64,000 nucleotides of DNA from Thamnaconus septentrionalis (Eukaryota > Chordata > Actinopteri > Tetraodontiformes > Monacanthidae): NCBI GenBank assembly GCA_009823395.1, contig CM020513.1, positions 20,380,001 through 20,444,000 on the forward strand, in the 5' to 3' direction. Shown in pieces: positions 11,604-23,400 of the stretch. How positions within the stretch are numbered: position 1 is the first letter of the stretch; every line of letters starts with the position of its first letter. The notes under the pieces were generated by a model, which worked only from the letters and a program-made list of their open reading frames with translations, was not told the DNA's origin and searched no databases. A program made the position numbers and the translations under genes.

Positions 11604-12838
11604 TGCTTGCTGTGTTAAGTGTTATGGCTTAAAAAAAATCACACGCAGAGTAATTTTCAACTGAACTGGATCGTCTCGACCCCGCTGCCTCATTGCTGGT
11701 GAAAAGGTATTGACATTTTGTACTATAGCTGCCGAATCAAAGTTTTAAACTAATTTTATAGCTGTGATCTTGTTTTGTTTTTGGTTTTTTAATCGCACAC
11801 TTTGTGTCAACATTTTCTTGTGTATGGCTGAGTAATATTTAGAATTTTGTATTTGTTTTACCAAAAATGTTCCTATCTAATGAGGTTTTTGTGGTTACGG
11901 TGTACTCGTCAAACCCAGGGATCGACTCGATGTGCCACTTTCTGACTAATCAATCAAAATTTCAGGCCTTTTCTTTACGTTGTTCTATGACGTTGTTCTA
12001 GTGGTTACTGAAGCAAAATAGACGGTTTTACCGCTGTTTGTTTTCCTCATGTAATTCAGTTCATTTTAGCAACTTTGAAGGCATTCAGCCACAGGAAACC
12101 TTTTTAATAAAACTAATTTAAAAAAAAAAAACACATTCAGGTCTTGATGACGTTTGATGGGCTCATCGTGTTTATTGTGTTCAAGTGGGGGGTGCTCATG
12201 TATTTATTTCTAGATGAAGACAGTGGCCGTTAGATAAAAGCCTCTGGAAATGTTTACCTTGTCCATTCATCACTCAGGCAGTCGAGTCCATTTTCTGGCC
12301 TCCTCAGCCAAATGACACAAACATGTTTCACCAGGCGAATCAATGTTTGACCAACCGCGTATACGTACAGTATATGTTCACCTTGCACATCCAACACCAT
12401 ATTGTTTTAGTATATGCATTAAATTTCCAAAGGTGTGACTGGAAGCCCCTTCAATGGCTGCATTAATTTAGTGATTAAAAATCCTGAGCTGTGTGGCTCC
12501 TTTCTGCTTGCGTTTGTGTTTTTTTTTGTATACTGTTGAAACCTTCTGAGTGTTCAAGGCCCGTGTGGTTGCACTGTGCCACCGAGCCCTTTGTCGCCCA
12601 GACCGGGGTGATGTTCTTCTATCTCTTGTCAATTCAATGTGTGTCATAAACATGTGCTGCAATCAATCGATTAAAACGTTTCAAATCTCACGTACTGTTG
12701 TTGGCTCTTTGATTATTGGATTTCAGGACAACAAAAGGAAATTACGCACAGGTGTGGGAATGAATTGTCCTTGGTTTAGACCAGACCAACTTTTTTCATT
12801 CTAAAGCTCTTCACACAAGCACCTTGTAAAGACAAACG
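11604..12838 (+). other. pla2g15 3' UTR and spacer to usb1
   Basis: No coding sequence is seen. The AATAAA at 12106-12111 followed by a genomic A-run is the likely pla2g15 polyadenylation site. The rest up to the usb1 3' end shows no recognisable feature. Confidence 0.65.
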
Positions 12839-13055
12839 TTACAAAACCAATCTCTTTATTCATAACATTTGGCTTAGTGCTTAACATGACATAGAAAAAT
12901 ACAGTAAAAGTTTTTTTTTTCTTATCTGTCACTCAACCTTGATAGTCTTTGCAACATATTTGCCATAATTTATACAACTGACAGTTTGATGTCAGTTGAT
13001 GGAAACTGACATGTTAAACTACTGGTTTAATCCAGCTGTTCGACCTGTCCTGTAT
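12839..13055 (-). other. usb1: usb1 3' UTR, likely
   Basis: Downstream of the usb1 stop on the minus strand, TTTATT at 12855-12860 reads AATAAA and is a plausible polyadenylation signal. The usb1 and pla2g15 transcripts are convergent, and their predicted 3' ends are about 0.7 kb apart. Confidence 0.5.
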
Positions 13056-15021
13056 TTACTGCTTAAGAGGGAAGCTAAAGGTTTTATTTCCTGTCCTGCA
13101 GCGTAGCTCTGTGCAGTCCAGGTTCAGCAGAAACGGATCTTCCTCTTTGTCTTCAATGACTCTCTGCAACAGTATCAGAGGATGTCAAAAGCAGGGAGGA
13201 GCAGCGATGTTGGCAAACGGAGAGAGCGGAGATGTTTCAGTACCTGGAGCTCCTGAACGCACGTGTTCATCTTTCCAATCAAGTCCCCGACGCACCAGGC
13301 TAGACTCACGTGGAAGGATGGCTTCTGTGGATGGAGCGGAGTAAATTTCACACGGTGGAGGACAGAGATGGCTGTGTGTCATTTCAGCACTTTCAATGTT
13401 TTTGCAAGTCACACCATTATTTATACTATTGAACTGTTGAAAAAAAAAAAAAAAAAGATTACATTTCCATGCACTGACCTCATAGAAAGTATCCAGGCCA
13501 AACTCTGACATTGTTTTGTCCACTGTTTGAACCAGGTCCAACAACTGAGCATGCCCAGTACACACCTCCAGTCCCAGAAAGGTCCTGCAGCAGACAAGGC
13601 AACAATGAGGAACCAGTCATATATCTTACAAATGGCAAATTGGCAATTAAAGGAATTGACTGCACCTCGTTCTCTCAGCGTTACAATAGACCTTCAGTCT
13701 CTCGGCAGTGCACACAAACCTGGCAACGGAGGAAAAAAAACAAAAAACAGCTAGAATCAACTTCAAATAACAGAATCAGATATTTGATCAACTCACTGAA
13801 CCCTGATTAAACTTATCCTTCAAAAAGATGGTGTAGGAATTGGAAAACCTACTTTTCATCTTTAAATTTATTCTTATATATCCTCATTTTTATTTTTATG
13901 GGTTGACATTATATCAATACAACCATTTATATTGTTAATACTGTATGTGTCCAGTGTTATTCCAGAAATGTAGACCCTCCAGTTAGCTGTCCATCTGCAA
14001 AGGTGAGCTGGGATATGAATAAAAAAAAAAATCCACTGTTCAGTTCTGTTAAAAAAAAAAAAAAATTCTTTGAGTAAACCTTCTGCAGTTCAGCAGGCCT
14101 TTCCTGAGGCTCTGCGTGAAGGGCTGAATCCAGTGATGTCTCAGCACCACAGTCTGCGACACACTCAAGTGGAACTCCTCCTGTGGGTTCAAAACCACAG
14201 CGTGGGTCTTGGCTATAGCGAGCAGCTCCTCCAGCAGCTCTACCAATTCGTCCTCAGGATGGTCTGAGGTGATGGAGAGGCACAAAAACACAGCAATTTC
14301 CTATTAGTGCTTATCCTGAAATCAGGAGACAGGGGGTGGGCGAACGGTTGCTCTTACATGGCAGATAAACGTAGGTGGCCCAGTTGCCTCTCTCGTGTTT
14401 GAAGGAGCGAATACGGCCACCGTGAAGACTGGGGTCTTCTGTCTGGGAGTCCACTTCCTCTGGAAACATGGATAACAGGCAACCAGGCAGAGGAAGCTTG
14501 CTGGTAATGAGATTTTAAAGAAAACGTTGAATACATGCTACATAACTTCTGAAGAAGAATGACAATAAGCACGAAACATTTCCTTCATCACATCTCAAGA
14601 AAGAATCTAGAAACTCTTTGTTTCACCTTGCTAGTGAATTAATGTTTTAATAAAGTTTTGACGCACAATTTGAGAGGAGTTAAGGGAAGCAACCTCAGTA
14701 ATGGACTTTAAATATGGCACTTTTGTCATTTTTTTTCTTTGACTGAGAGCATAAATATTACATTAATGTGAGAAAATATTGAAGCAAAAATAAAGGTTTA
14801 CTATTGCCCCAGTGAAAACCACAAAACTCCATTCTCGCTCATGCATGCGCACACGCGTACCTTGTTTCAGGCAGCTGTATCTCGGTTTTGAGTTTTTTCC
14901 TCACTGGGAAACTGTCACCACCACCAGCATCATTTTCGGGCCGCTTGGATGAGCTGCCTTCGGCTCCGGTGTCCGCCTCGCTCTCCTCTTCCTCCGAGCT
15001 GCTGCTGTAGCCCACCAACAT
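13056..15021 (-). CDS. usb1: U6 snRNA 3'-5' exoribonuclease/phosphodiesterase USB1 (Mpn1), complete, 7 exons
   Basis: Minus-strand coding exons in reading order are 15021-14861, 14500-14358, 14263-14080, 13719-13666, 13584-13479, 13324-13244 and 13163-13056. All junctions are GT-AG and in phase. The total is 837 nt, or 278 aa (human 265). The N terminus MLVGYSSSSEEEE matches the acidic LVGYSSS start of the family. The 2H phosphodiesterase fold is shown by two HxS motifs, HLS at residues 133-135 and HVS at 221-223, within EEFHLSVSQTVVLRHHWI and KPSFHVSLAWCVGD. The blocks HGGRIRSFKHERGNWATYVY and TGHAQLLDLV are also family-typical. USB1 trims the oligo(U) tail of U6 snRNA in the nucleus and leaves a modified 3' end. 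Loss in humans causes poikiloderma with neutropenia. It is head-to-head with znf319, as in human. No lesions are seen. Confidence 0.96.
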
Positions 15022-15263
15022 CCTTCTTCGTCACGACATGTAGCCTACAGTCCACAACAATGACTTGTTATTCAATATTCTCCCCTTTCAGCGCCCCATG
15101 GTTTGGAAATTAAAAGAACAAACTTTCTGCGCATGTCTGAGCGGCTTCGCCAGCGCTACTTCCGCAGGCTCGGCTGCTTCCGGTGTAAACAACCGTTTGT
15201 AACCAGAAATTAGAACCCATAGAAACACACTAAATTACATTAAGTTCTCCCTTTAAAATTAAA

Positions 15264-15353
<90 letters not shown>

Positions 15354-16951
15354 TAAATCTTTACGATAAGCGGACCCTTGACACTAGCACTTTGTTTTTA
15401 GGTCGTGTCTATTCAGCCTGTGTGAATTGAAGTTTTGGATTGGTTTCCCCCCTCACCCATAACCTCGTAAACCAAAAATGTATTGCTGTATGTGATACGC
15501 AGACATCTGACCTATCATCGATCTTCAAACATATATACACATGATTAAATGAAAGAAATATTGTGTTTTATTGGCAACAATAAAAAAAACAACAACAACA
15601 GCATGACAGATTTTTTTGTGTTGTGTGTGAGCCCCCGCGCGTGCACGCGCAGCGTGAGCGAGCCAATTACTATTGGTTTATTCATGTTCCCGTGCGCGGG
15701 TACGGGCTCACAGGCTAGCCTACTGCTGCTAGCAGACAATTTCCCAACAAAAATGCACGTCGTTTCGCTGCAAGAGAGGGCGAGCCGCGATCCAGCAACA
15801 AGTCCAGGCGAAAGCGATAGTTATGGGCTGATTTGGCAGCTATTACGACGACTTCTCGCCCGAGTAAATTAAACAGAAGAGCAATTTGTCGGGCGACAAC
15901 AAGGCAGCATCTGACCGACCGTTTGCGGATGAGAAAAGGTTCCCCTTAACCGTATTTTTGACGGACAGCGAGCCTGCTTCAAAACTGGGTAATTTAACCG
16001 GATTCGTCTCACGGCTCGGAATGGGCTGTCCAGGTTTGTACATGCGGGAAAATTCCAGCTATTGTTTGCGGCCATTGACTACCGAGCGCGGAGCTACAGC
16101 GGTTGCACTCGGGATTTTTTTTAACCCCCCCCCCCCTAGCATGCTAAGGCTAAGGCTAAGGCTAGCTCCCCCTTTGCTTCTGTGGCTGCGGTAGCTTGTA
16201 GCTAGGCTACCTAGGCTAGGCTAGGATACCTATTCTGAACAGCAGCGATCTTTGCCTGGATACGATCAACGTTATGATGCGCAGACGTTGCCTTCCACAT
16301 GTTTGTTGTTGTTTTTGATTATTATTATTATATTTTTGCTTTTGCAAACCGCGAATTACAGAATAGTTTGATGTTACGCGTCGGCGAGGTTGTTTCTGAA
16401 AAGCGGAATATTATTAAATCATTAAAAAAAAAAAAAAAATTAGGACTGGTCGGCTTTGTGCATGTTGACGATCGCTCCCTGACTGTTGTCGTTGCTGTTT
16501 TGTTTTTTCTTACATATTTTAAGATTCCTTTGATGATGCAAAGATTCGCGTTTGAAGTGCTCTGAGCATCATCGTCGACACCCAGTAAGACAAAATTCTC
16601 AAAAATATTTTCATTCAACATGACGAAACCACATCAACTTCTGACAGTGTCTTTTCGGTGACTTTCTGGAGTTGCTTTGTGCGAGAACCGTGCTGCAATG
16701 TTTTCGTTTTAAATGCCCGTGTTGTCACTCAGCTGGCACAAGGCTTGCCAGATGCCACTGGCGCATCTCGAGATGCTCGGGGCTGATTAAAAAAAAATGT
16801 TCAGACGTATCTTTTAAAAGCACTGTCAAACTCCGAGTGCGCTCTCAGGACCAAAGAGATTGTATGAATCCATAACTGTATGACAACACTGAAGTTGTGA
16901 TACTTTCCATTCACTTTGATCTTCTTTTTTTTTCTTTTTTTTTTAATACAG
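15022..16951. promoter_or_regulatory. shared usb1/znf319 promoter region and znf319 5' non-coding sequence
   Basis: The two divergent genes are separated by about 2 kb. Two closely spaced CTTCCG motifs (about 15160-15181), which are ETS-type GGAA cores on the opposite strand, lie about 150 bp upstream of the usb1 ATG. A long (TTA)n run splits the interval at about 15265-15352. The GC/CpG-rich part at 15610-16110 is the likely znf319 promoter and first non-coding exon, but its donor is not resolved. Tandem CTAAGG and CTAGG units occur at 16140-16230. Confidence 0.5.
15265..15352. repeat. (TTA)n microsatellite
   Basis: About 29 uninterrupted TTA units lie in the usb1/znf319 intergenic interval. 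Confidence 0.97.
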
Positions 16952-17054
16952 ATCAATTTGAAGACTAAGACCTTCTCACAACTGTCTTCAAACTGTATCG
17001 TTCATCAAATCACCGGTCAAAGCCCCCCGTGCCCAACACCGCTGCCAAAATGGA
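16952..17054 (+). other. znf319: znf319 upstream exon with an in-frame alternative start
   Basis: A strong T-rich tract and AG (16950-16951) precede this segment, and a GTGAGT donor follows at 17055. Near its end the exon has ATG at 17050-17052 followed by GA. Joined to the next acceptor (AG at 17164-17165) it gives M-D-W-A-S-S-A-A-K, in frame with the conserved downstream start at 17212. It is either 5' UTR or encodes an N-terminal extension of about 17 residues. Confidence 0.6.
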
Positions 17055-19024
17055 GTGAGTATCTCATCCAGACTTCCTGATATATCCCGATGCCTTTTAC
17101 CCGTCATTTATCTTTGCCTCTCTTTCCTTTTTGTCAATTTTTTATTTAAAAAAAAATCCACACAGTTGGGCCTCGTCGGCTGCTAAACTGAATCCCTACA
17201 GCCGGGCTCGCATGTCGGAGGCCTGGCAGCAGCATGCCGTCAACCCACCTCAAGTTGTCCACGCCATTCCTTCGGGGGCTGAGAACGCGCTGGGCTGCGC
17301 CGTGTACGGCATCGTGCTGCAGCCGGACGCTGCGTCTCTGCAGCAGCAGCAGCAACAGCAGCACGGGCAGCACAGCCAACACGGACAGCAGCACGTGGGC
17401 GTTCAGGCGCAGCAGCAGCAGCATGCGGCGCAGCAGACCTCCCTGCAGGTGGGCGCGGAGGGCAGCCACAAGTGCGGGGCCTGCGGGCACGACATCTCCC
17501 ACCTGGCCAACCCGCACGAGCACCAGTGCCTGGTGAGCCAGGACCGCTCGTTCCAGTGCACCCAGTGCATGAAGATCTTCCACCAGGCCACGGACCTGCT
17601 GGAGCACCAGTGCATGCAGGTGGAGCAGAAGCCGTTTGTGTGCGGCGTGTGCAAGATGGGCTTCTCCCTGCTCACCTCGCTGGCCCAGCACCACACGTCG
17701 CACAACAGCTCCAACCCCATGAAGTGCTCCATCTGCGAGAAGACCTACCGCCCCGGCTCCTCCTCCACCTCCTCGTCCTCGGGCGGCGGCGCGTCCAGCT
17801 CTCACCGCGGCCGGGCCGAGAGGCTGTCGGCGGCCAGCAGCTCGTCCATCCTGCCCTTCCCGTCGGCCCGCGACCGGCCCTACCGCTGCCCCGTGTGCCA
17901 GAAGGGCTTCAAGCACCTGTCGGAGCTGACGCGGCACGAGCGCGTGCACACGGGCGAGAAGCCCTTCAAGTGCGACACGTGCGACAAGGCCTTCAGCCAG
18001 TCGTCGCACCTGCAGCACCACCAGCGGACGCACAGCAGCGAGCGGCCGTTCGCCTGCGCCGTGTGCGACAAGAGCTTCAAGCACCGCTCGCACCTGGTGC
18101 GCCACATGTACGTGCACTCGGGCGAGCGCCTCTTCAAGTGCAACCTGTGCGAGCTGCACTTCAAGGAGTCGTCGGAGCTGCTGCACCACCCGTGCCACCC
18201 GCAGGGCTCGCGGCCCTTCCGCTGCGCCGCCTGCGGCAAGGGCTTCAAGCGGCCGTCGGACCTGCGGCAGCACGAGCAGCGCGCACTTTCGGACGGCGGC
18301 GCCGCACCACTGCGACGCGAGTGCCAGATGAGCTTCCGGCGGCGTGCGGCTGGCGCGGCACCGCCCCGACGCACAAGGGCGCCGCCGGCGGCCCTTCAAG
18401 TGCAACCTGTGCGACAAGGGCTTCATGCAGCCGTCGCACCTCCTCTACCACCAGCACGTGCACGGCATGGACAACCTGTTCAAGTGCGCCTCGTGCCTCA
18501 AGGAGTTCAGCCAGTCGGGCGAGCTGCTGCGGCACAAGTGCGGCGAGCCGCCGGCGCCGTCGCCCGACCGGCCGTACCGCTGCGGCGTGTGCGGCGGCGG
18601 CGGCTAGAAGAAGAGCGCGGCGCTGCAGCGCCACCAGGGGTCGCACTGCCGCGAGCGGCCGCTCAAGTGCTCGCTGTGCGACCGCCGCTTCGCCTCCTCG
18701 TCCGAGTTCGTGCAGCACCGCTGCGACCCGTCGCGCGAGAAGCCGCTCAAGTGCCCCGAGTGCGAGAAGCGCTTCAAGTACTCGTCGGACCTGGGCCGCC
18801 ACCGCCGCGTGCACTCGGGCGAGAAGCCGTACAAGTGCGCGCACTGCGACAAGGGCTTCAAGCAGCGCGAGCACCTCATCAAGCACCAGAGCACGCACTC
18901 GCGCGAGGGCCAGTTCAAGTGCGTGTGGTGCGGCGAGCGCTACAGCGACCTGGGCTCGCTGCAGGACCACACGGTGCAGCACACGGCCGACGGCGGCGTC
19001 TACGCCGTGTCCCAGTGCATATGA
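17050..19024 (+). CDS. znf319: C2H2 zinc-finger protein ZNF319, reading frame interrupted
   Basis: The main exon runs from 17166. The start matching human ZNF319 (MSESWQQ) is the ATG at 17212 (MSEAWQQ). The N-terminal block GCAVYGIVLQPD, Gln-rich runs and SFQCTQCMKIFHQATDLLEH are diagnostic of ZNF319, a multi-finger nuclear protein and presumed DNA-binding transcription factor. About nine fingers are readable in frame up to 18276. Frame coherence is then lost between about 18277 and 18345 by several indels around one finger. The sequence resumes in another frame (FKCNLCDKGFMQPSHLLYH onward) to the TGA at 19022-19024, with an in-frame TAG at 18605-18607 inside the GVCGGGG finger. All later fingers keep their Cys/His ligands. 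Codons are extremely GC-rich. The breaks may be assembly errors in GC-rich DNA or a recent lesion. Gene identity is secure, but intactness is not. Confidence 0.9.
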
Positions 19025-22000
19025 GCCGCCGCCGGGGGGGCCACGTTTGGAAACGGACACTCCTCCTCTCGACAACCGTTTCTGCCGTTCAGTCCCGCGT
19101 CAGACTGATCGTTACAGACCCCCCACGGGCTCATCTGTCATGCAGCCTGGAGTGTTTATTGCGTTCTTTGTCCAAGTGACACGTGCAGTTTTGCTTCTTA
19201 TCTTTTTTTTTTTTTTATCATTAACGTTTTAATAACGAGACCTGAGGCTCTTTACATGAAATCATTTCTATATACTTTTTTTTTTTTAATTCCCCCTTCC
19301 CCCTCCCCAGCTTCCTCTTTCCTTTCTCCTTTTAGGCAGCCCCCGCATTGACGTTTTCTCGAGCTCATGAGGCAATAATCACTGTACTGTCATCAAAGGG
19401 AGGCCACAGCTGAGGCTGATTTAACAGACCTTCCTCTTAACCCCCCCACCCCCCAAACACCCAAAGTTAACCTCACCTTTACTATTGTTTTCTCCCTAGT
19501 TGGTAAGCATAGTGTAAATTACAGATTCCCTAGTGGCATCCGAGTCGCGAGGATGTGGATGTATTTTAGAGTAGCTCACCTCAAAACCAAAAAAAAAAAA
19601 AAAAAAAAAAGATTTGTCTGAAAGAAACAATGAGCCCTTTATAGAAAACAATATGAAAAACTAACTGCAATTTAAAGCTTAGATTAAAAAGAAATGTTCA
19701 ACGGTAGAATTTACAACAACATACAAGCTCATCTGTCCAGTTGTATGCAAACATTGTGAGGTTTGTTCGACTGACCCGACTCAACCGACCGATCACTTTC
19801 AAGTACAGACGTCTTAAACGGAGGTGACAGTTCAGACTTACCATGTAAAAAAAAAAACTTTCAGATGTTTTTTTCCCCACCTGCTGTAATTAATTGGAGC
19901 CAAATCCAAAGAGTTCAGACTAGAAAGATAATAATGCACGGGTCAGCAAGACAGTCTTGCCCTCACTTCTTCCTCCTGTCAGTCAAGACTCGCTCCTAAC
20001 CCTCGGCCCAGCTCCCTCGTCCTCCTGGATCTCAGTGTCTGTGATGAAGTCCTCAGTCTGTGGGAACAAACGCACCGGGAGAAGTTCTGGGACATTCTGA
20101 CATACACGGAACTGTTCGGAGTCTAAGTGCGGCCAGCGGTTTTCACGGCCTCACCGGTCTTGCGGGGGTGCAACCAGCTGGAGGCTGAACAAAAAACCCC
20201 TGAGGACCAACGGCGATCGGGCCCCTTCACATATATACAGCTGTATGAAACCTACTTCAAGTCCTGTTCCCTCAGAGGTCAGCGCACTTATCGTCCCGGA
20301 AGTGTCGGTGTTTGAAGACGTTCCCCCTCTGCCTCGACACACTGTGGATGTTTGCGTGTTTCACTAGATGAGTTACAAATGGGTGGACCCGCCTTTCTTA
20401 TAAACGATATGTAAGAACCATTTTTGTATTTCTTGCTACTTTTTACTATGTGAAGTGTTTTGACAAAAAAACAAACATGTTTTTTTTTTGTAGTCTAAGT
20501 AGTGATTGTGATGCAGGGACTCTGAAAGAGAACACTGAACCTGTGTGTCTGACTGTGCGAATGTTTGGAAGGAAAAAAAAAAAAAAAGGAAAAGAAAAAA
20601 AAAAGAACATTGAATTTTGTCCAGTAGGGATATTCAGACAAGGGGATTCGTTTCGGTGGGCTTTTTGTTCTAAACGTGTGAACTCTTTTGATCTGTCTGA
20701 GCTGATCACGCAGGACCAACCTGCACTTTGTTTTAAGTGTGGATGCATTAATCCTGTATTTCCTGCCACATGTTACGTTCGGGGTGCTGTCGGCGCCGTC
20801 GGCATCGCATCAGAGCGAATGGCTCCTTTAACCTATGTGAATGCGAGGAGATTCAAGTTTGCTGAAAATAACTTGGATTACGCGTTTCTGTCACCACCAT
20901 TGTTCTGCATTTCTGTTCTCTCGCTGCCTCTCTCCACCCTCTCATTGTTCATTCCTGGTTTGAACTGCAGTATTCACAGCTCGAAATAAGACAAAATGAG
21001 GCTGTTGTGACTGTTTTATTAGATTTTCCTGTTTGTGATGTATGTTCCTTTTTTTTTTTTTTTTTGCCTTAAAATTGGGCCAGTAATATCTGTCTTTATG
21101 ACGCAAGGTCATGTGATTGGTCAGCCATCGTGTTTTTATTTTCTGAATGTGGCATTATAAACGATTGACATGTTTTTTTTAGTATGTCTTTATTCCTACT
21201 GAAAATATTAAGCAAATGTTCCCTATATAGAGCCGAATATCTGTATTCCTCCGGTGAGACAGAGGGAGACTAGCGGTGTGTTGAAAAGATGCTTGCATTT
21301 TACTGTTACAGAGAGCAATTCATTGCAAAAATTAAAATACACAAGCAACTGTCTTAGTCAAAAGAATGAATCTTAATGGGTGGTGGTTGGGCCAAAAAGT
21401 TAGAACAAGCACATTATTAATTAACGATGGAGGCTTGCTAAAGTTTTAGTAACGTTCTTATTAGAATTATAACTTCCTATTTTTATTGTCAAGTAGAGTG
21501 CTAGCACTCTGCAAGTGGTAGTCAAAAGCTGAACATATAAAAGTAATAAAAATCAATCTGAGAACAAGGTGATGAATGTTTTAAAGAAGGTAAGCCACAA
21601 TTTTTGTAGTTAAAAATGAAAACTTTCAGCCACACGGTGAAGAAACACAAGAAATTCTCTTGTGTGCGCACAGTTCCAGTTAGAATCGGCCCAATTTTTT
21701 TTAGCCGACACCTTCACCAGCAACGATTCCGGCACTGGCCCAGCCACCCAAGTCTCCTGTTCCTGGAGATGAATAAAATCAGAATCAGGGAGTAAAAAGT
21801 ATTGCCACGCTTCTCTCAGATCCATTCAATACAGGCTGTCGCGGATGCTCGGCCTACTTGAGGAGTGATGCTAATTTGAACCAGGTTGACTTCTGATTGA
21901 ATGGGTCAGAACAGATGGCAGGGCTTCTACTCCCTGAAACAACTTCTACTTTCCTCTTCCTGTTTGCAGCTCAGTCAGAACTCCGGTGTCTCCTGTCCCC

Positions 22001-22240
22001 ATGCATGTTGGTGGTGCTCCATGTTCTGACAGCATTGTTTTCAATCATACTAATTTTTTTTTTTTTTTTTACACACTCTTTCTGTGGATTATGTGAATGA
22101 CGTTGGGGAAAATAAAAAATGTTTGTGGCGATGTATATGGTACATGTAAGCTTGTGTTACAATTATCTCTATGTATGTAGCTTTGAACTACACACACAGT
22201 ACTAGCAAATAAAACATTCATTTTCCTTAATAAACTGCAA
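19025..22240 (+). other. znf319: znf319 3' UTR, long
   Basis: This is AT-rich sequence with many homopolymer runs after the znf319 stop. Candidate polyadenylation signals cluster at its end: AATAAA at 22111-22116, 22208-22213 and 22229-22234. Two short open minus-strand segments with good acceptors lie inside (19983-20057 and 21701-21762) and are described under findings. Confidence 0.5.
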
Positions 22241-23400
22241 TGTGTCAGTAGATGTTTTCAGCGGGAAATCAACGGGAGCATCCTTGTGTTGGAGTTCTTT
22301 TGGTATTGGTTATCTTGTCTTTAAATGTGTTATCCCGCTCAAACATGTGCGGCCACAAATCAACTCTACTAGATCTAGACCACGCGTGGGCAAACTACGG
22401 CCCGGGGAAGAGATGCGGCCCGTTAAACGTTTTAATCCGGCCTGCCAAACTTGAAAAAATGACATTAATAGTAAGTATAGCGATTCTGAAGGAACAATAT
22501 CCTCCCCTCCCCCCAGCTACCTTGCCATCCTTTCATTCATTTTCTACTACCACTTATCCTGCACTGGATGACCTGTAGCCTATCCTAGCAATACTGGGGT
22601 GAAAGTGGAGTAAAGCTATGGGCGCAAACTACCAGTTCATCACGGCGCCAGAACCTATAATACCTACAGTCTTTAAAATACACTTAAAAAATAATACATT
22701 TCTAAATAAAACCCTTCCAATTTATGAAGGCGGTGTTCACCGAGGGAAAAAGTGAAAAACACCAAAGCAGGACTGTATCAGATCAACAGGTCCATCTGCC
22801 TTAATGATGAGATGAAAATCTTTTTCATCATAATAGCAACAGAGGTTGTACTCCCACCTGGAGAAGAACACATACAGTGGTAAAATTGTGCAGCTGTTTT
22901 TCATTCTTGCTCAGACAGCATATCCTTTGATATCGGGCGTATTGGTGAATCTAAAATACTTGTCTGCCTCCCAATGAAAACACCCAGATTAAAGAAACTT
23001 CAAAGGACGAGCTTTCTACATGCGTAACCAGCTTTACCCTTCATAAGAGTGACTACATAGCCCAGTTTTGTTAGCACTTGTTTATATTCATTTTTTTTGC
23101 TTTTTGATTTATATCATGAAACACAATGAATTTAATTCTGTAAAGTTATAGTACACAATGAATATATATAGCCTGTTAACATTCAGTCATTCATTCATTC
23201 ATTCATTAGTTTATGGCCTTTACACAAGTGAGTTTTGGGGTGAGGCTTAGGAGGTGAGATATCTTTTCCGGTCTTTGCACAGGAGACGTTCGGAGTGCGG
23301 CCATAACACACCCACACCACAAGAGGCCGCTGTATCGCATCTCTTCTAGTCGAGTTTTTCACACGGTCCTCCTCGCCGTCACCCCGGCGGCCAGCTGCTT
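22241..23400. other. spacer between znf319 and csnk2a2 with transposon fragments
   Basis: No coding sequence is recognised. A hAT-like end lies at about 22382-22441, and a dispersed-repeat fragment with TTTTCTACTACCACTTATCC and TAGCCTATCCTAGCAATACT lies at about 22530-22600. The remainder is AT-rich and featureless, with a short (TCAT)n near 23185-23206. Confidence 0.55.
22382..22441 (+). mobile_element. hAT-like element fragment (terminal part)
   Basis: The string CGTGGGCAAACTACGGCCCG resembles termini of widespread vertebrate hAT elements. A fragment of the same family in the opposite sense, ending near GGACCATAGTTTGCCCATGC, lies at about 34505-34585. Confidence 0.6.

Noticed and set aside
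17146..19232. Very long alternative ORFs on both strands over znf319 (up to 586 aa)
   Set aside because: They are shadows of a GC-rich, high-GC3 coding sequence with few stops in any frame. They are Ala/Arg-rich and lack any family motif, while the C2H2 fingers are in the chosen frames.
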